Shown: piece by piece, positions 26,119-34,662 of the stretch
How positions within the stretch are numbered: position 1 is the stretch's first letter
Layout of the letters: each line of letters starts with the position of its first letter
DNA from: JBKECF01 sp047974375
Lineage (GTDB): Bacteria; Bacillota; Clostridia; Lachnospirales; CAMZNU01
Length of the DNA stretch: 64,000 nucleotides
Direction: 5' to 3'
NCBI GenBank assembly: GCA_047974375.1
Contig: JBKECF010000054.1
Coordinates: forward strand, 62,001 to 126,000
Program-made: the position numbers and the translations under genes
The notes under the pieces: model-generated
Told to the model about the DNA's origin: nothing
Databases searched by the model: none
Seen by the model: only the letters and a program-made list of their open reading frames with translations

Positions 26119-28191
26119 ATGAATAAAATTCAATCTACATGTAATTATTGTGCTTTAGATTGCAATATTGATTTTTATGTCGAAGATAATACCATTATGA
26201 AAGTTGTGCCAACACCTGAGTATCCAGTTAATGACGGCTTTTCTTGTATAAAAGGTATCAATCTCGACAAACAACAAACAGTAATTAAAAATTCTCAACT
26301 ACCTAAAATTAAACAAGAGGACGGGACTTTAAAAGATGTATCATGGGACGAAGCTTATACTTATGTAGCAAAGAAAATAAAAGACTTGCAGAATAAATAT
26401 GGCGAAGAAAGTTTTGCAGGAATAAGTACTGGACAATTGACCATGGAAGAATTTGCTATTTTAGGCCATGTAATGAGAAATTATTTGAAAACAAATCTAG
26501 ATGGAAATACAAGACTATGTATGGCAACAGCTGTTGTTGCTTATAAACAAAGCTTTGGATTTGATGCCCCAGGTTATACTTTAAATGACATTGAATTGTC
26601 AGACACAATTATCTTTATAGGAGCAAATCCGGTTGTTGCTCACCCGATTCTTTGGGATCGTGTTAGAAAAAATAAAAATAAAAAAATAATTACTATTGAC
26701 CCAAGAAGGTCTGAAACGGCAAAAAATTCTGACTATTGGTATGGTATTAAACCAAAAGCAGATGTAGTACTGCTGTATACTGTAGCAAATTTACTAATAG
26801 AAAAAAATTATATAGACTTAGAGTTTGTAGAAAAAAACACTAATAAGTTTGAAGAGTTTAAAAAATTTGTTGAAAAATACAAACTAGATGACATAGAAGA
26901 AAAGACTAATTTAAGTAAAGAGGATGTAGTGGAATTATGTGAGTTAATTCATAAAGGTGAAGGAGTATCTATTTGGTGGACAATGGGTGTAAACCAAGGA
27001 TACGATGCCGTTAGAACAGCTCAGGCCGTTATAAATATTTGTTTAATGACAGGAAATATTGGTAAAGAGGGAACGGGTCCTAACTCTCTAACAGGACAGT
27101 GTAACGCCATGGGTTCGCGACTATTTAGTAATACAACAGGGCTTTACGGTGGCGGTGATTATAGCGATTCTAAAAGAAGAAACGAAGTAGCTAAAATTTT
27201 AGAAATTAGTGAAGATGTATTGGCAGAAAAACCAACAATTCCCTATCACAAAATAGTAGAGGGTATAAATGATGGGACAATTAAAGGGCTGTGGGTGTTA
27301 TGTACAAATCCACGACATAGTTTTGCAAACAATGAAACTTTTAAAGAGTCTATGGATAAACTTGAGCTTTTAATTGTTCAAGATATCTACACAACAACAG
27401 AAACAGCAGAGGGTGCAGACATTATGCTGCCCGTAGTGCCAGGGATTAAAAAAGATGGAACATACATAAATACTGAACGTAGGCTTTCGGCTATGCGTAA
27501 ATGCGTAGATAGAAATGAAAATGAAAAATCTGACTTCGAAGTTATATATGGCATAGGTGAAGCTCTTGGAATGGGCGAATTATTAAAGGGATGGGAAACT
27601 CCAGAAAGTACATTTAATTTAATGAAAAAATGTTCTGAAGGTATGCCTCCTGATATTACAGGGGTTAACTGGGAAGATTTAGAAAACTCCAAAGGTGTAC
27701 AATGGCCTTTTAAAAATGGCGACACTTTAACAAGTAACCAAAGAAGACTTTTTGAAGATGGTAAGTTTTATACAGAAAATAAAAAAGCAAATTTTATTTT
27801 TGATGAACCTATAGCTGATCCGATCCCTACAAGTGAAAAATATCCATATATTTTAAATACAGGCAGGGGAACAGTAGGCCAGTGGCATACCCAAACAAGA
27901 ACAAAAGAAATATCTTTTGTGGATGATGCTATGCCAAAGGAAGCAACTGTATTTATTAATTCAGAATTAGCAAAGAAACATAATATTAAAAATAATGATG
28001 TAATTAATATTGAGTCTATAAATGGACAAAATGCAAACTTTATTGCATTAATAAGTGATGATTTAAAGTATGATGAATTGTTTTCACCAATGCATTATGT
28101 TGAATGTAATAAATTAACACCATCAGTTTATGATCCATATTCAAAAGAACCATCATATAAAACAACACCTATTAATATAAGGAGGGCATAA
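26119..28191 (+). CDS. Molybdopterin oxidoreductase, nitrate-reductase-like catalytic subunit
   Basis: A 690-residue member of the DMSO-reductase superfamily. The N-terminal [4Fe-4S] site is C8-x2-C11-x3-C15 and C43. NTRLCMATAVVAYKQSFG places Cys134 at the molybdenum-ligand position (Sec or Cys in formate dehydrogenases). The RLCMATAV wording is closer to NasA/NapA nitrate reductases (typically CMASAV) than to FdhF. Molybdopterin-binding segments include IFIGANPVVAHPILWDRVRK, ITIDPRRSET, TGQCNAMGSR and the C-terminal LNTGRGTVGQWHTQTRT. AGGAGG at 26107 points to ATG 26119; the ATG two codons earlier sits against the ribosome site. With the next two genes it resembles the clostridial NADH-dependent nitrate reductase sets. 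Formate or another oxyanion cannot be excluded. Confidence 0.82.
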   Translation: MNKIQSTCNYCALDCNIDFYVEDNTIMKVVPTPEYPVNDGFSCIKGINLDKQQTVIKNSQLPKIKQEDGTLKDVSWDEAYTYVAKKIKDLQNKYGEESFAGISTGQLTMEEFAILGHVMRNYLKTNLDGNTRLCMATAVVAYKQSFGFDAPGYTLNDIELSDTIIFIGANPVVAHPILWDRVRKNKNKKIITIDPRRSETAKNSDYWYGIKPKADVVLLYTVANLLIEKNYIDLEFVEKNTNKFEEFKKFVEKYKLDDIEEKTNLSKEDVVELCELIHKGEGVSIWWTMGVNQGYDAVRTAQAVINICLMTGNIGKEGTGPNSLTGQCNAMGSRLFSNTTGLYGGGDYSDSKRRNEVAKILEISEDVLAEKPTIPYHKIVEGINDGTIKGLWVLCTNPRHSFANNETFKESMDKLELLIVQDIYTTTETAEGADIMLPVVPGIKKDGTYINTERRLSAMRKCVDRNENEKSDFEVIYGIGEALGMGELLKGWETPESTFNLMKKCSEGMPPDITGVNWEDLENSKGVQWPFKNGDTLTSNQRRLFEDGKFYTENKKANFIFDEPIADPIPTSEKYPYILNTGRGTVGQWHTQTRTKEISFVDDAMPKEATVFINSELAKKHNIKNNDVINIESINGQNANFIALISDDLKYDELFSPMHYVECNKLTPSVYDPYSKEPSYKTTPINIRRA

Positions 28192-28625
28192 TGTACAATA
28201 GAATAAAAATTGATAGAGATAAATGTATAGGCTGTCTTACTTGTGTTACAGCATGTATAGTAAGCCATAGTAGCAGTGACTCGAGAAATAGAGTTGTAGT
28301 AGATAGTAAAAATAAAAATTGCCCAGTTTTTTGTAACCACTGTGATAAGCCTGAATGTACTTATACTTGTATGACTGGTGCTATGAGTAAAAATAGTGAA
28401 ACAGGTATAGTTGAGTATAATTATGACCATTGTGCCAACTGTTATATGTGTGTAATGGCATGTCCCTATGGCGTGCTTAAGCCAGAAAGAATAGAACAAA
28501 AGGAAATAATGAAGTGTAACCTTTGTACTCATAGAACAGAAGATGGTAGTTCAAAGCCGATGTGTGTTGAAAAATGTCCGATGGGGGCAATTACAAATAT
28601 GGAGGTGGAACTATGCGATATGTAG
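28191..28625 (+). CDS. 4Fe-4S ferredoxin-type electron-transfer subunit
   Basis: A 144-residue protein with four cysteine groups typical of DMSO-reductase family beta subunits: CIGCLTCVTAC, CNHCDKPECTYTC, CANCYMCVMACPYG and CNLCTHR with CVEKCPMGA. This makes up to four [4Fe-4S] clusters. It would wire the FAD oxidoreductase to the molybdenum subunit. No Tat signal is seen, so a cytoplasmic complex is likely. The ATG shares one base with the previous stop (TAATG). Confidence 0.9.
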   Translation: MYNRIKIDRDKCIGCLTCVTACIVSHSSSDSRNRVVVDSKNKNCPVFCNHCDKPECTYTCMTGAMSKNSETGIVEYNYDHCANCYMCVMACPYGVLKPERIEQKEIMKCNLCTHRTEDGSSKPMCVEKCPMGAITNMEVELCDM

Positions 28626-29857
28626 TTTTAGGTGCTTCGGCAGCAGCTATTAGCGGAGTAAGATCCATAAGAAAAAATGACAAAAATGCTGAAATAATTT
28701 TAATTTCCAAAGATGATAAAATTTATTCTAGGTGTATTTTACATAGATATTTATCTGGTATTAGAACTATACCTCAGTTGAATTTTGCAGAAGCGGACTT
28801 TGAAAAAAGATACAATGTAAACTGGATAAAAGGTAACGGAGTAAAGAAATTAATAAATGAAGAAAATAAACTTATTTTAGATGATGATACAAAGGTTTAT
28901 TATGATAGACTTTTAATAGCAACAGGTTCTAGCCCAAGTTTTCCGCCTATAGAAAATATAGAGAAATGTAAAAATGTATACGGCTTTAGAAACATAAGTG
29001 ACGTAGATAGTATTAATGAAAAACTACCAGAGGCTAAAAATATTGTAGTGTTAGGTGCTGGCTTAGTTGGAATGGACGTAACAACAGGATTAATTGAAAA
29101 GGGAATTGAAAAATTAACTTTAATTGATTTTGAAGATAGAGTTCTAAGCAAGCAAATAGACGAAAAAGCTTCAAATGTATATGCTAATATTTTGAAAAGC
29201 CATAATGTGAACCTAATATTCAAAAAGGCCTGTAAATCTGTACAACACGACGAAAATGGTAATGTCGTATCTATAACTATTACAGACGATATTATTGTAC
29301 CTTGCGATTTATTAATTGTTACTATTGGGGTAAAATCCAATGTGGGATTTTTAAAAGGCTCAAGTGTGGAGGTTGATAAATTTGGAGTTGTTACAGATGA
29401 GCTATGTCATACTAATATAGAAAACATATATGCGGCAGGGGATGTAACAGGAAAAGGGCCAATATGGCCTATTGCTGTAAAGGAAGGCATAGTGGCAGGT
29501 ACTAATATAACTGGTGGCAATGCACGTATGGAGGACTTTTTTTATAGCAAGTCTACAATGAATTTTTTCGGTGTAAACACCATGGTAATTGGTCTTAGTA
29601 AAAAACCAGATGATACTTATGTGGAAGAAATTTTTATAGATGATGAGAATGATATTTACAAAAAAGTAATCCATAAAGATGGTATTATTGCAGGGGCTAC
29701 TTTGCAAGGGGATCTATCTTATGGAGGGATATTAACTAGGTTGGTATCTGCTAAAATAGATTTTAGAAAAGTTAAAAAATCGGTATTTAAAATTGATTAT
29801 TCAGATTTTTTTCATATTGATGAAAATGCGCAGTATTATTATGGTGAACAAGGGTAA
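28613..29857 (+). CDS. FAD/NAD(P)H-dependent oxidoreductase of the same complex
   Basis: A 414-residue pyridine-nucleotide-disulfide-type flavoprotein. FAD binding is at YVVLGASAAAISGVRSIRKN. The second Rossmann motif NIVVLGAGLVGMDVTTGL lies near residue 145 for NAD(P)H, LLIATGSSPSFPP comes between, and NIYAAGDVTG closes the FAD site. GGAGGTGGA sets ATG 28613, inside the end of the ferredoxin gene. It is most like NADH-dependent nitrite reductase/NADH oxidase/rubredoxin reductase flavoproteins. It probably feeds NADH electrons through the ferredoxin protein. A similar flavoprotein accompanies clostridial nitrate reductase genes (recalled, not searched). Confidence 0.85.
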   Translation: MRYVVLGASAAAISGVRSIRKNDKNAEIILISKDDKIYSRCILHRYLSGIRTIPQLNFAEADFEKRYNVNWIKGNGVKKLINEENKLILDDDTKVYYDRLLIATGSSPSFPPIENIEKCKNVYGFRNISDVDSINEKLPEAKNIVVLGAGLVGMDVTTGLIEKGIEKLTLIDFEDRVLSKQIDEKASNVYANILKSHNVNLIFKKACKSVQHDENGNVVSITITDDIIVPCDLLIVTIGVKSNVGFLKGSSVEVDKFGVVTDELCHTNIENIYAAGDVTGKGPIWPIAVKEGIVAGTNITGGNARMEDFFYSKSTMNFFGVNTMVIGLSKKPDDTYVEEIFIDDENDIYKKVIHKDGIIAGATLQGDLSYGGILTRLVSAKIDFRKVKKSVFKIDYSDFFHIDENAQYYYGEQG

Positions 29858-29883
29858 AGGTAGTAAAGTTTTTAGGAGGTAGT

Positions 29884-30819
29884 ATGAGTAATTTATTAAG
29901 TAGAGTAGAAAGGTTGCATATATCCGTAGTTGCAACAACTGTTGGTGTGTGTACCTTAGGCAATGTGTATGCTGGGCTGGGTTTTCCACTTATTAGGCAT
30001 ATGTCTATGATTTTTGGAACAGTTATTTTATTAGCTTATTTATATAAATTTATAAAGTATCCACAGGCTATAAAGAATGATTACAAGAACACATTGCTTG
30101 CAAGTTTATACGGCGTGGTTACAATGTTAATGATGTTAATAAGCAGCTATTATATAAAATGGTTTTCGTTTTTTAAATATATAATTATGCTGGCAGTAAT
30201 TTTACATGGTGTACAAATAGTGATTTTTTTGTATAAATATTTATTTAAAGATTTCGATAAAGTATTTTTTATACCAAGTTGGTTTGTTACCTTAAATGGT
30301 ATTATGGTTTCTACTGTGGCATGCTTTGAATATTTGCCATCAACAATGGCGAAAATTGTTTTCTACTGGGGTGTTTTTGCCTATACGGTTTTTGTTCCTT
30401 TTATTATTGTAAGATTAAGAACTGTAGAAATTAAGCCTTTAACTTTTCATACTCAAGCCATATTAATTGCACCTTGTAGCCTTATTGTGGCAACTTATTT
30501 AAAAATTGCTGAAGTGCCAAATTTAATATTTTTAAATGTGTATTACGCTTGTGTTGTTCTATCTGTGATTTTTGTAATAATTACACTACCTAAGTTTTTT
30601 TCGTTTGAATTTGTGCCTACTTATGCAGGTCTTACCTTCCCTATGGCTATTGGTACTTTATGTTCAAGAATGTACTCTGCATATTTAATAAATAATGGCT
30701 TTGAAAAATTTGGAGGCTATGTAAATCAGTTGGCAGGGATACAATTGTATTTAACAACTGCAATAATTGTGTATGTGTTGTTTAATTTTTACTTGATATT
30801 TATGAAAAAAGAAAATTAA
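29884..30819 (+). CDS. TDT/SLAC1-family membrane transporter
   Basis: A 311-residue membrane protein with about ten hydrophobic helices and little outside them. The N-terminal VGVCTLGNVYAGLG, the central FFIPSWFVTLNGIMVST and the late FEFVPTYAGLTFPMAIGT are typical of the tellurite-resistance/dicarboxylate (TDT, SLAC1-like) family. These are anion channels or transporters. It starts 26 bases after the flavoprotein gene behind TAGGAGGTAGT, in the same operon. Several SLAC1 proteins pass nitrate, so a nitrate or nitrite pathway is an attractive but unproven reading. Confidence 0.75.
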   Translation: MSNLLSRVERLHISVVATTVGVCTLGNVYAGLGFPLIRHMSMIFGTVILLAYLYKFIKYPQAIKNDYKNTLLASLYGVVTMLMMLISSYYIKWFSFFKYIIMLAVILHGVQIVIFLYKYLFKDFDKVFFIPSWFVTLNGIMVSTVACFEYLPSTMAKIVFYWGVFAYTVFVPFIIVRLRTVEIKPLTFHTQAILIAPCSLIVATYLKIAEVPNLIFLNVYYACVVLSVIFVIITLPKFFSFEFVPTYAGLTFPMAIGTLCSRMYSAYLINNGFEKFGGYVNQLAGIQLYLTTAIIVYVLFNFYLIFMKKEN

Positions 30820-30833
30820 ATTTTGTAATATTG

Positions 30834-31031
30834 TATAAAAAGGGGCTGTCTTGAAATAAAAAATATTGACAAATTAAAAAACAATATTTAAATATTCTAC
30901 ATAAAAATAAAAAAAGAGCGATGGTTTTTCGCTCTTTTTTTATTAAAGTTTTAGTTAAGCTTTTTCAAAAGCCTGTGGGGTTTGGGGCAAAGCACCAAAG
31001 TTTTCTTTTTTTAAGACATCCCCTTTTTATA
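30834..31031. mobile_element. MITE-like element with ~22-bp terminal inverted repeats
   Basis: The left end TATAAAAAGGGGCTGTCTTG and the reverse complement of the right end, TATAAAAAGGGGATGTCTTA, match at all but two positions. TA lies at both borders as a possible target duplication. The ~198-bp body carries no gene. It includes a terminator hairpin (AAAAAGAGCGA against TCGCTCTTTTTTT, 30911-30941) and the palindromic TTTGGGGCAAAGCACCAAAG. Ends beginning GGGGCTGTCT recall IS1182-type transposons (recalled, not searched). It also ends transcription of the upstream operon. Confidence 0.6.
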
Positions 31032-31149
31032 TTTCAATTAAATTTTAAAAAAAGGTATGTTAAAAAATAAATATATAGGTTATAATAAATGAAATGATTT
31101 TTTTATAAAATTTCAATTCATAATGGAATTTATTTTGAAGGAGGATATA

Positions 31150-33033
31150 ATGGATAAAGTTATTTATGAAAAAATGCGATTGCCAAAAGAGGTTGCACAG
31201 GTATTAGAGTGCGGTAGAGTTGTTATACCAAATAGTAGAGAAGAGATTTTTTCTATGGCTTTTGGACCAGATAAAGTTGATATTTATGATGTGGAATTTG
31301 ATGTAAATGGCAAAATTACAAAAGAAGCCACAGTTACAAGATGTAAAAATGGTGTTTCTGTTAATTTCGATGAAGCATATATGAGAAGAAGAGATCCCAA
31401 TTGTATGGTAATAGGTGACGATTTACCAACAGATAAGGCGAAATATATAGATAGATTCGGTGAAAAGTTTGATTCAACAAGAACTGAAACATTGGAATGG
31501 CTTGCTGGAGAAGAATTAATTGTTATGCCTTTTTATTCAGGTAATAACTCTTTAAAATCTGGATACGATTCTTTACTAATTGCGCCGATAAATACAGCTT
31601 TTTTTGCTGCTGGACTTCTAGATTTACAAGGTTTTGTACGAAAAGATGATATACTAGAGGGTTTTGAACCAAAAGCAATTGTTTATGTAGCACCACCTTT
31701 TAGACATACACATTATAATGGTAAACAAGTTGTTGTACACAATAGGCTTGATGGATTACATGAAGTTTTTTCTTACAATTTATATCCAGGGCCAAGTGCG
31801 AAAAAAGGAATATATGGGGTACTTTTAAATATTGGTGAAAAAGAAAAATGGGTAACTTGTCATGCTTCGGCAGTTACTATTGTTACGCCTTACGAGCTTA
31901 CACTTACAATTATGCATGAAGGTGCTAGTGGTGGTGGTAAAAGTGAAATGTTAGAAAGGCATCACCGTCAGGAAAACGGACAACTTTTATTTGCTACAAA
32001 TTTAGTTGATGATGAAGAATACCATATGACTTTGTCTGATGACTCGGCGCTATATCCAGTAACAGACGACATGGCATCGGCAAATGCATCATTGCAAAAT
32101 GGATCTAAAAAACTAGTTATTACTGATGCGGAAGATGGATGGTTTTTGCGTGTAGACCATATAGAAAACTATGGAACTGAACCAGGAACAGAAAAAAATA
32201 CAATTCATCCAGAAAGACCTTTAGTGTTTTTTAATATTGATGGTAAACCTAATGCTACGGCGCTTATTTGGGAGCCTATTGAAGATGAACCGGGAAAACC
32301 TTGTCCAAACCCAAGGGTTATAATGCCTCGTTCTTTTGTTCAAAATCATATAGATGAACCTGTTGAAGTAGATGTAAGGAGTTTTGGATTGCGTCAACCG
32401 CCTTCCACAGCAGACAAGCCAAGTTATGGTATTGCTGGACTTTTCCATGTATTACCTCCAGCCCTTGCATGGTTATGGAGATTGGTAGCACCAAGAGGCT
32501 TTGCAAATCCAAGCATTGTTGATACTGGTGGGATGAAAAGTGAAGGGGTAGGTTCATACTGGCCTTTTGCTACAGGAAGAAAAGTTGACCAAGCTAATTT
32601 ACTACTCCAGCAGATAATTGACACACCAAATACGAAGTATGTACTTATTCCAAATCAGCATATAGGTGCTTATAAAGTTGGATTTAGTGGTCAGTGGGTA
32701 ACTAGGGAATATTTATCTAGACGTGGTGGAGTTAACTTTAAAATGGACGCCCTTGAGGAATCTCGCTGCCCGTTATTGGGCTATTCACCTAAAAAAGTTA
32801 AAGTTGATGGTATTGGAATAAGGAGAAGATTTTTGCGTACTCATTATCAAAGTGAATTTGGTATAGAAGGATATGACGCAGGTGCAAAAATGTTAACGGA
32901 CTTTTTCAAAAGTCAATTGCAAGAATATTTAATAGACGGACTAGATCCTCTAGGCAGAAAAATAATTGAGGCTTGTTTAAATGATGCAACAGTGGAAGAA
33001 TATTTTGAGTTAATGCCTTATAGATTTAAGTAA
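31150..33033 (+). CDS. DUF4914-type protein with PEPCK-like P-loop
   Basis: A 627-residue soluble protein. GAAGGAGG sets ATG 31150. A phosphate-binding loop MHEGASGGGKSEMLERHHR lies near residue 257, and phosphoenolpyruvate-carboxykinase-like segments surround it: RHTHYNGKQVVVHNRLDG upstream; FNIDGKPNATALIWEP and YVLIPNQHIGAYKVGF downstream. The whole-length pattern matches the family I know as DUF4914, which has no assigned function. A nucleotide-dependent kinase or carboxykinase activity is plausible. It is a single-gene unit with its own terminator; TATAAT at 31081-31086 could be its -10. Confidence 0.7.
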   Translation: MDKVIYEKMRLPKEVAQVLECGRVVIPNSREEIFSMAFGPDKVDIYDVEFDVNGKITKEATVTRCKNGVSVNFDEAYMRRRDPNCMVIGDDLPTDKAKYIDRFGEKFDSTRTETLEWLAGEELIVMPFYSGNNSLKSGYDSLLIAPINTAFFAAGLLDLQGFVRKDDILEGFEPKAIVYVAPPFRHTHYNGKQVVVHNRLDGLHEVFSYNLYPGPSAKKGIYGVLLNIGEKEKWVTCHASAVTIVTPYELTLTIMHEGASGGGKSEMLERHHRQENGQLLFATNLVDDEEYHMTLSDDSALYPVTDDMASANASLQNGSKKLVITDAEDGWFLRVDHIENYGTEPGTEKNTIHPERPLVFFNIDGKPNATALIWEPIEDEPGKPCPNPRVIMPRSFVQNHIDEPVEVDVRSFGLRQPPSTADKPSYGIAGLFHVLPPALAWLWRLVAPRGFANPSIVDTGGMKSEGVGSYWPFATGRKVDQANLLLQQIIDTPNTKYVLIPNQHIGAYKVGFSGQWVTREYLSRRGGVNFKMDALEESRCPLLGYSPKKVKVDGIGIRRRFLRTHYQSEFGIEGYDAGAKMLTDFFKSQLQEYLIDGLDPLGRKIIEACLNDATVEEYFELMPYRFK

Positions 33034-33035
33034 AT

Positions 33036-33063
33036 AAAAAAAGAGCGATATTGCTCTTTTTTT
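33036..33063. terminator. Bidirectional terminator between convergent genes
   Basis: AAAGAGC (33040-33046) pairs with GCTCTTT (33053-33059), flanked by A-run and T-run. It serves the gene ending at 33033 and the minus-strand gene ending at 33070. Confidence 0.8.
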
Positions 33064-33069
33064 ATTTAC

Positions 33070-33411
33070 TTAAAAAACTTTGTATTGATTATCCTCACAC
33101 CACCTTTTGAAATTGAGGTTTTTATCATTTTCATCAAGGGTATAAATGGTATTTTGAGTATGAAACTCTACGCCTTTGGCTACAATTATAGGGCTTGTAA
33201 CAAGACGATGTCCATCCGCAAATGAATTGTTTTTTTCTGCATCATGACGAAGATCGTTTTTTGCCCTACCAAACAGGGCGACTGGATGTCCACAGCTTAG
33301 CTTTGCGTAAACAGTTTCAGGGGATTCAGTCGCCACGTAGATATCAGGATAGAGGACTATAGACCAGTCGGTGAGAATGGTTTGACATTTGTTGACTTTT
33401 TCAATATTCAT
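33070..33411 (-). CDS. Conserved-looking hypothetical protein, 113 aa
   Basis: A small soluble protein starting MNIEKVNKCQTILTDWSIVL. AAGGAG lies ten bases before ATG 33411; a GTG three codons earlier is too close to it. The even amino-acid use (SPIIVAKGVEFHTQNTIYTL, FADGHRLVTSP) and normal ribosome site argue for a real gene. I do not recognise a domain. It lies next to the IS200/IS605-derived element and converges with the DUF4914 gene. Confidence 0.6.
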   Translation of the reverse strand: MNIEKVNKCQTILTDWSIVLYPDIYVATESPETVYAKLSCGHPVALFGRAKNDLRHDAEKNNSFADGHRLVTSPIIVAKGVEFHTQNTIYTLDENDKNLNFKRWCEDNQYKVF

Positions 33412-33572
33412 TTTATACACGCTCCTTGTTTTTTATGAATTCAGGCGAGAACATTCGTTACTTTAGTGATGAGATGAATCGCTTACATATGTCCGTTATT
33501 GAAGATAAATTTGTAATGGAATACTTGGGTTTTGAGAATACATATGTTTAGAATAAATCTGAGGTGATAAGC

Positions 33573-33842
33573 ATGGAAGTTACTCATGGTAGGGGATATG
33601 TGTATTCAATTCAATATCATATTGTATGGTGTGTAAAATATAGACATAAAGTATTAACTGGTCAAATTGAAACAAGGCTTAAAGAAATACTTAAAAAAAT
33701 AGCAGGAGACAACGATTTTCAAATATTGGAATATAATACTGATAAAGACCATGTACATATTTTAATTAATTGTACACCACAACATTATATACCAAACCTA
33801 ATGAAAGCAATGAAAGGGGTATCAGTAAGGTTACTTATTTAG
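33573..33842 (+). pseudogene. tnpA: Truncated TnpA (Y1 HUH transposase)
   Basis: Ninety codons from ATG 33573 (GAGGTGATAAGC upstream). YSIQYHIVWCVKYRHKVLTG and the HUH metal motif in DKDHVHILINCTPQ are intact. The protein stops at residue ~89, before the C-terminal helix that carries the catalytic tyrosine (usual length ~130-150). The reading frame runs directly into tnpB sequence, so a deletion joined the two genes. Confidence 0.85.
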
Positions 33843-34173
33843 TCCTAGAAAATGACATCATTTGCATGGAAGACTTGCAAGTTAAAAATATGATAAAAAA
33901 TCATAAACTTGCACGTAATATAGCAGATGTATCTTGGTCAGAATTTGCAAGACAACTAGAATATAAAGCTAAATGGTATGAGCGTACAGTTCAAAAGATA
34001 GATAAATTTTTTCCTAGTAGTCAGATTTGCAATGTAAGTAGTCTAAAAATGAAAAGGTGAAAAATCTATCCATAAGGGAGTGGAAGTGTCCAACGTGCAA
34101 TACGCGTCATGATAGAGATATAAATGCCTCTATAAATATTAAACAAGAGGGACTTAGGTTACTTACTATATAG
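33836..34173 (+). pseudogene. tnpB: 3' remnant of tnpB (RuvC-like, IS605 accessory nuclease)
   Basis: LENDIICMEDLQVKNMIKNH and WSEFARQLEYKAKWYER are the TnpB region around the second RuvC acidic residue. SSQICNVSSLK is the first half of the zinc ribbon, with Ser where the second Cys should be. A frameshift near 34050 separates it from the rest (REWKCPTCNTRHDRDINASI), which keeps the CxxC and the last RuvC Asp. The N-terminal two thirds are gone. Not functional. Confidence 0.8.
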
Positions 34174-34275
34174 TAATAATATAGAACCGTAGGAACTACG
34201 GGGTTAGCCTAGTGTGTCTGGTTACATTGGTAGCCTTGGCTAGGAATCTCGCTACTTTAGTGGTGAGAGGTTCGA
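34100..34275 (+). ncRNA. Possible omega-RNA (reRNA) remnant at the right end
   Basis: Sequence overlapping the tnpB 3' end and the transposon right end normally produces the guide RNA of TnpB. Here GAACCGTAGGAACTACGGGG, GTTAGCCTAGT/GGCTAGGAAT and the terminal hairpin at 34250-34270 are kept and could still fold. No intact TnpB is encoded in this window. Confidence 0.4.
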
Positions 34276-34280
34276 TGTTT

Positions 34281-34647
34281 ACTCCCTATATATTAACTCC
34301 TTTAATGAGTTTATTGAGTGCCTAGAATAATTGAATCAAGCATGCCTATGTATAGATTTCCGAGTAAGTTAATTATCAGTGAGTTAACTGTTGTTGATTT
34401 TCCTACGGCTTGCCTCACGATTTTTGCAAACACGTTATTATCGATTGATAAATTAATATGTGCTATATTTATTATGTGTCGCTATGTCAACTGCACAACT
34501 ACACTTGCTTAAGTATGCATGATGCTTGTGCAAGTGTCACAATTGGGCTTGATGTTTTTTGACTACTGTAGATAAAACTTAAGTTTAAATTGAAAAAACT
34601 ATTGCGTTTTTTTTGTATAATAGAGACAGAAGCAACAACTCTAGAAT
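34281..34647. other. Intergenic stretch with a possible gene relic and a promoter
   Basis: On the minus strand 34311-34478 is open for about 55 codons ending in TAA and reads as plausible protein (VFAKIVRQAVGKSTTVNSLI, then LLGNLYIGMLDSIILGTQ). It has no start codon with a ribosome site, so it may be the tail of a lost gene; I do not recognise it. TATAAT at 34616-34621 with TTGAAA at 34590 (20-base spacing, long) could drive the next gene. Confidence 0.35.
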
Positions 34648-34662
34648 TTGTTTAATCTATTT

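Larger units (their letters stand above)
33440..34280 (+). mobile_element. Internally deleted IS200/IS605-family element
   Basis: Both ends hold related subterminal hairpins: TTCGTTACTTTAGTGATGAG near 33452-33471 and CTCGCTACTTTAGTGGTGAG near 34250-34270, typical of single-strand 'peel and paste' transposons. Between them lie a truncated tnpA and a frameshifted 3' third of tnpB. About 0.84 kb remains of an expected ~1.8 kb. Exact cleavage sites cannot be fixed here. A 38-codon open stretch at ~33437-33550 lies over the left end and is probably not a gene. Confidence 0.75.

Noticed and set aside
33437..33550. 38-codon open frame with ATG before tnpA
   Set aside because: It covers the left-end hairpin of the IS605-type element and has no ribosome site; similarity of its core to the right end explains it as transposon end DNA.
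34318..34512. Plus-strand 64-codon open frame
   Set aside because: No ribosome site and unlikely composition; the minus strand of the same stretch reads more like a protein remnant.
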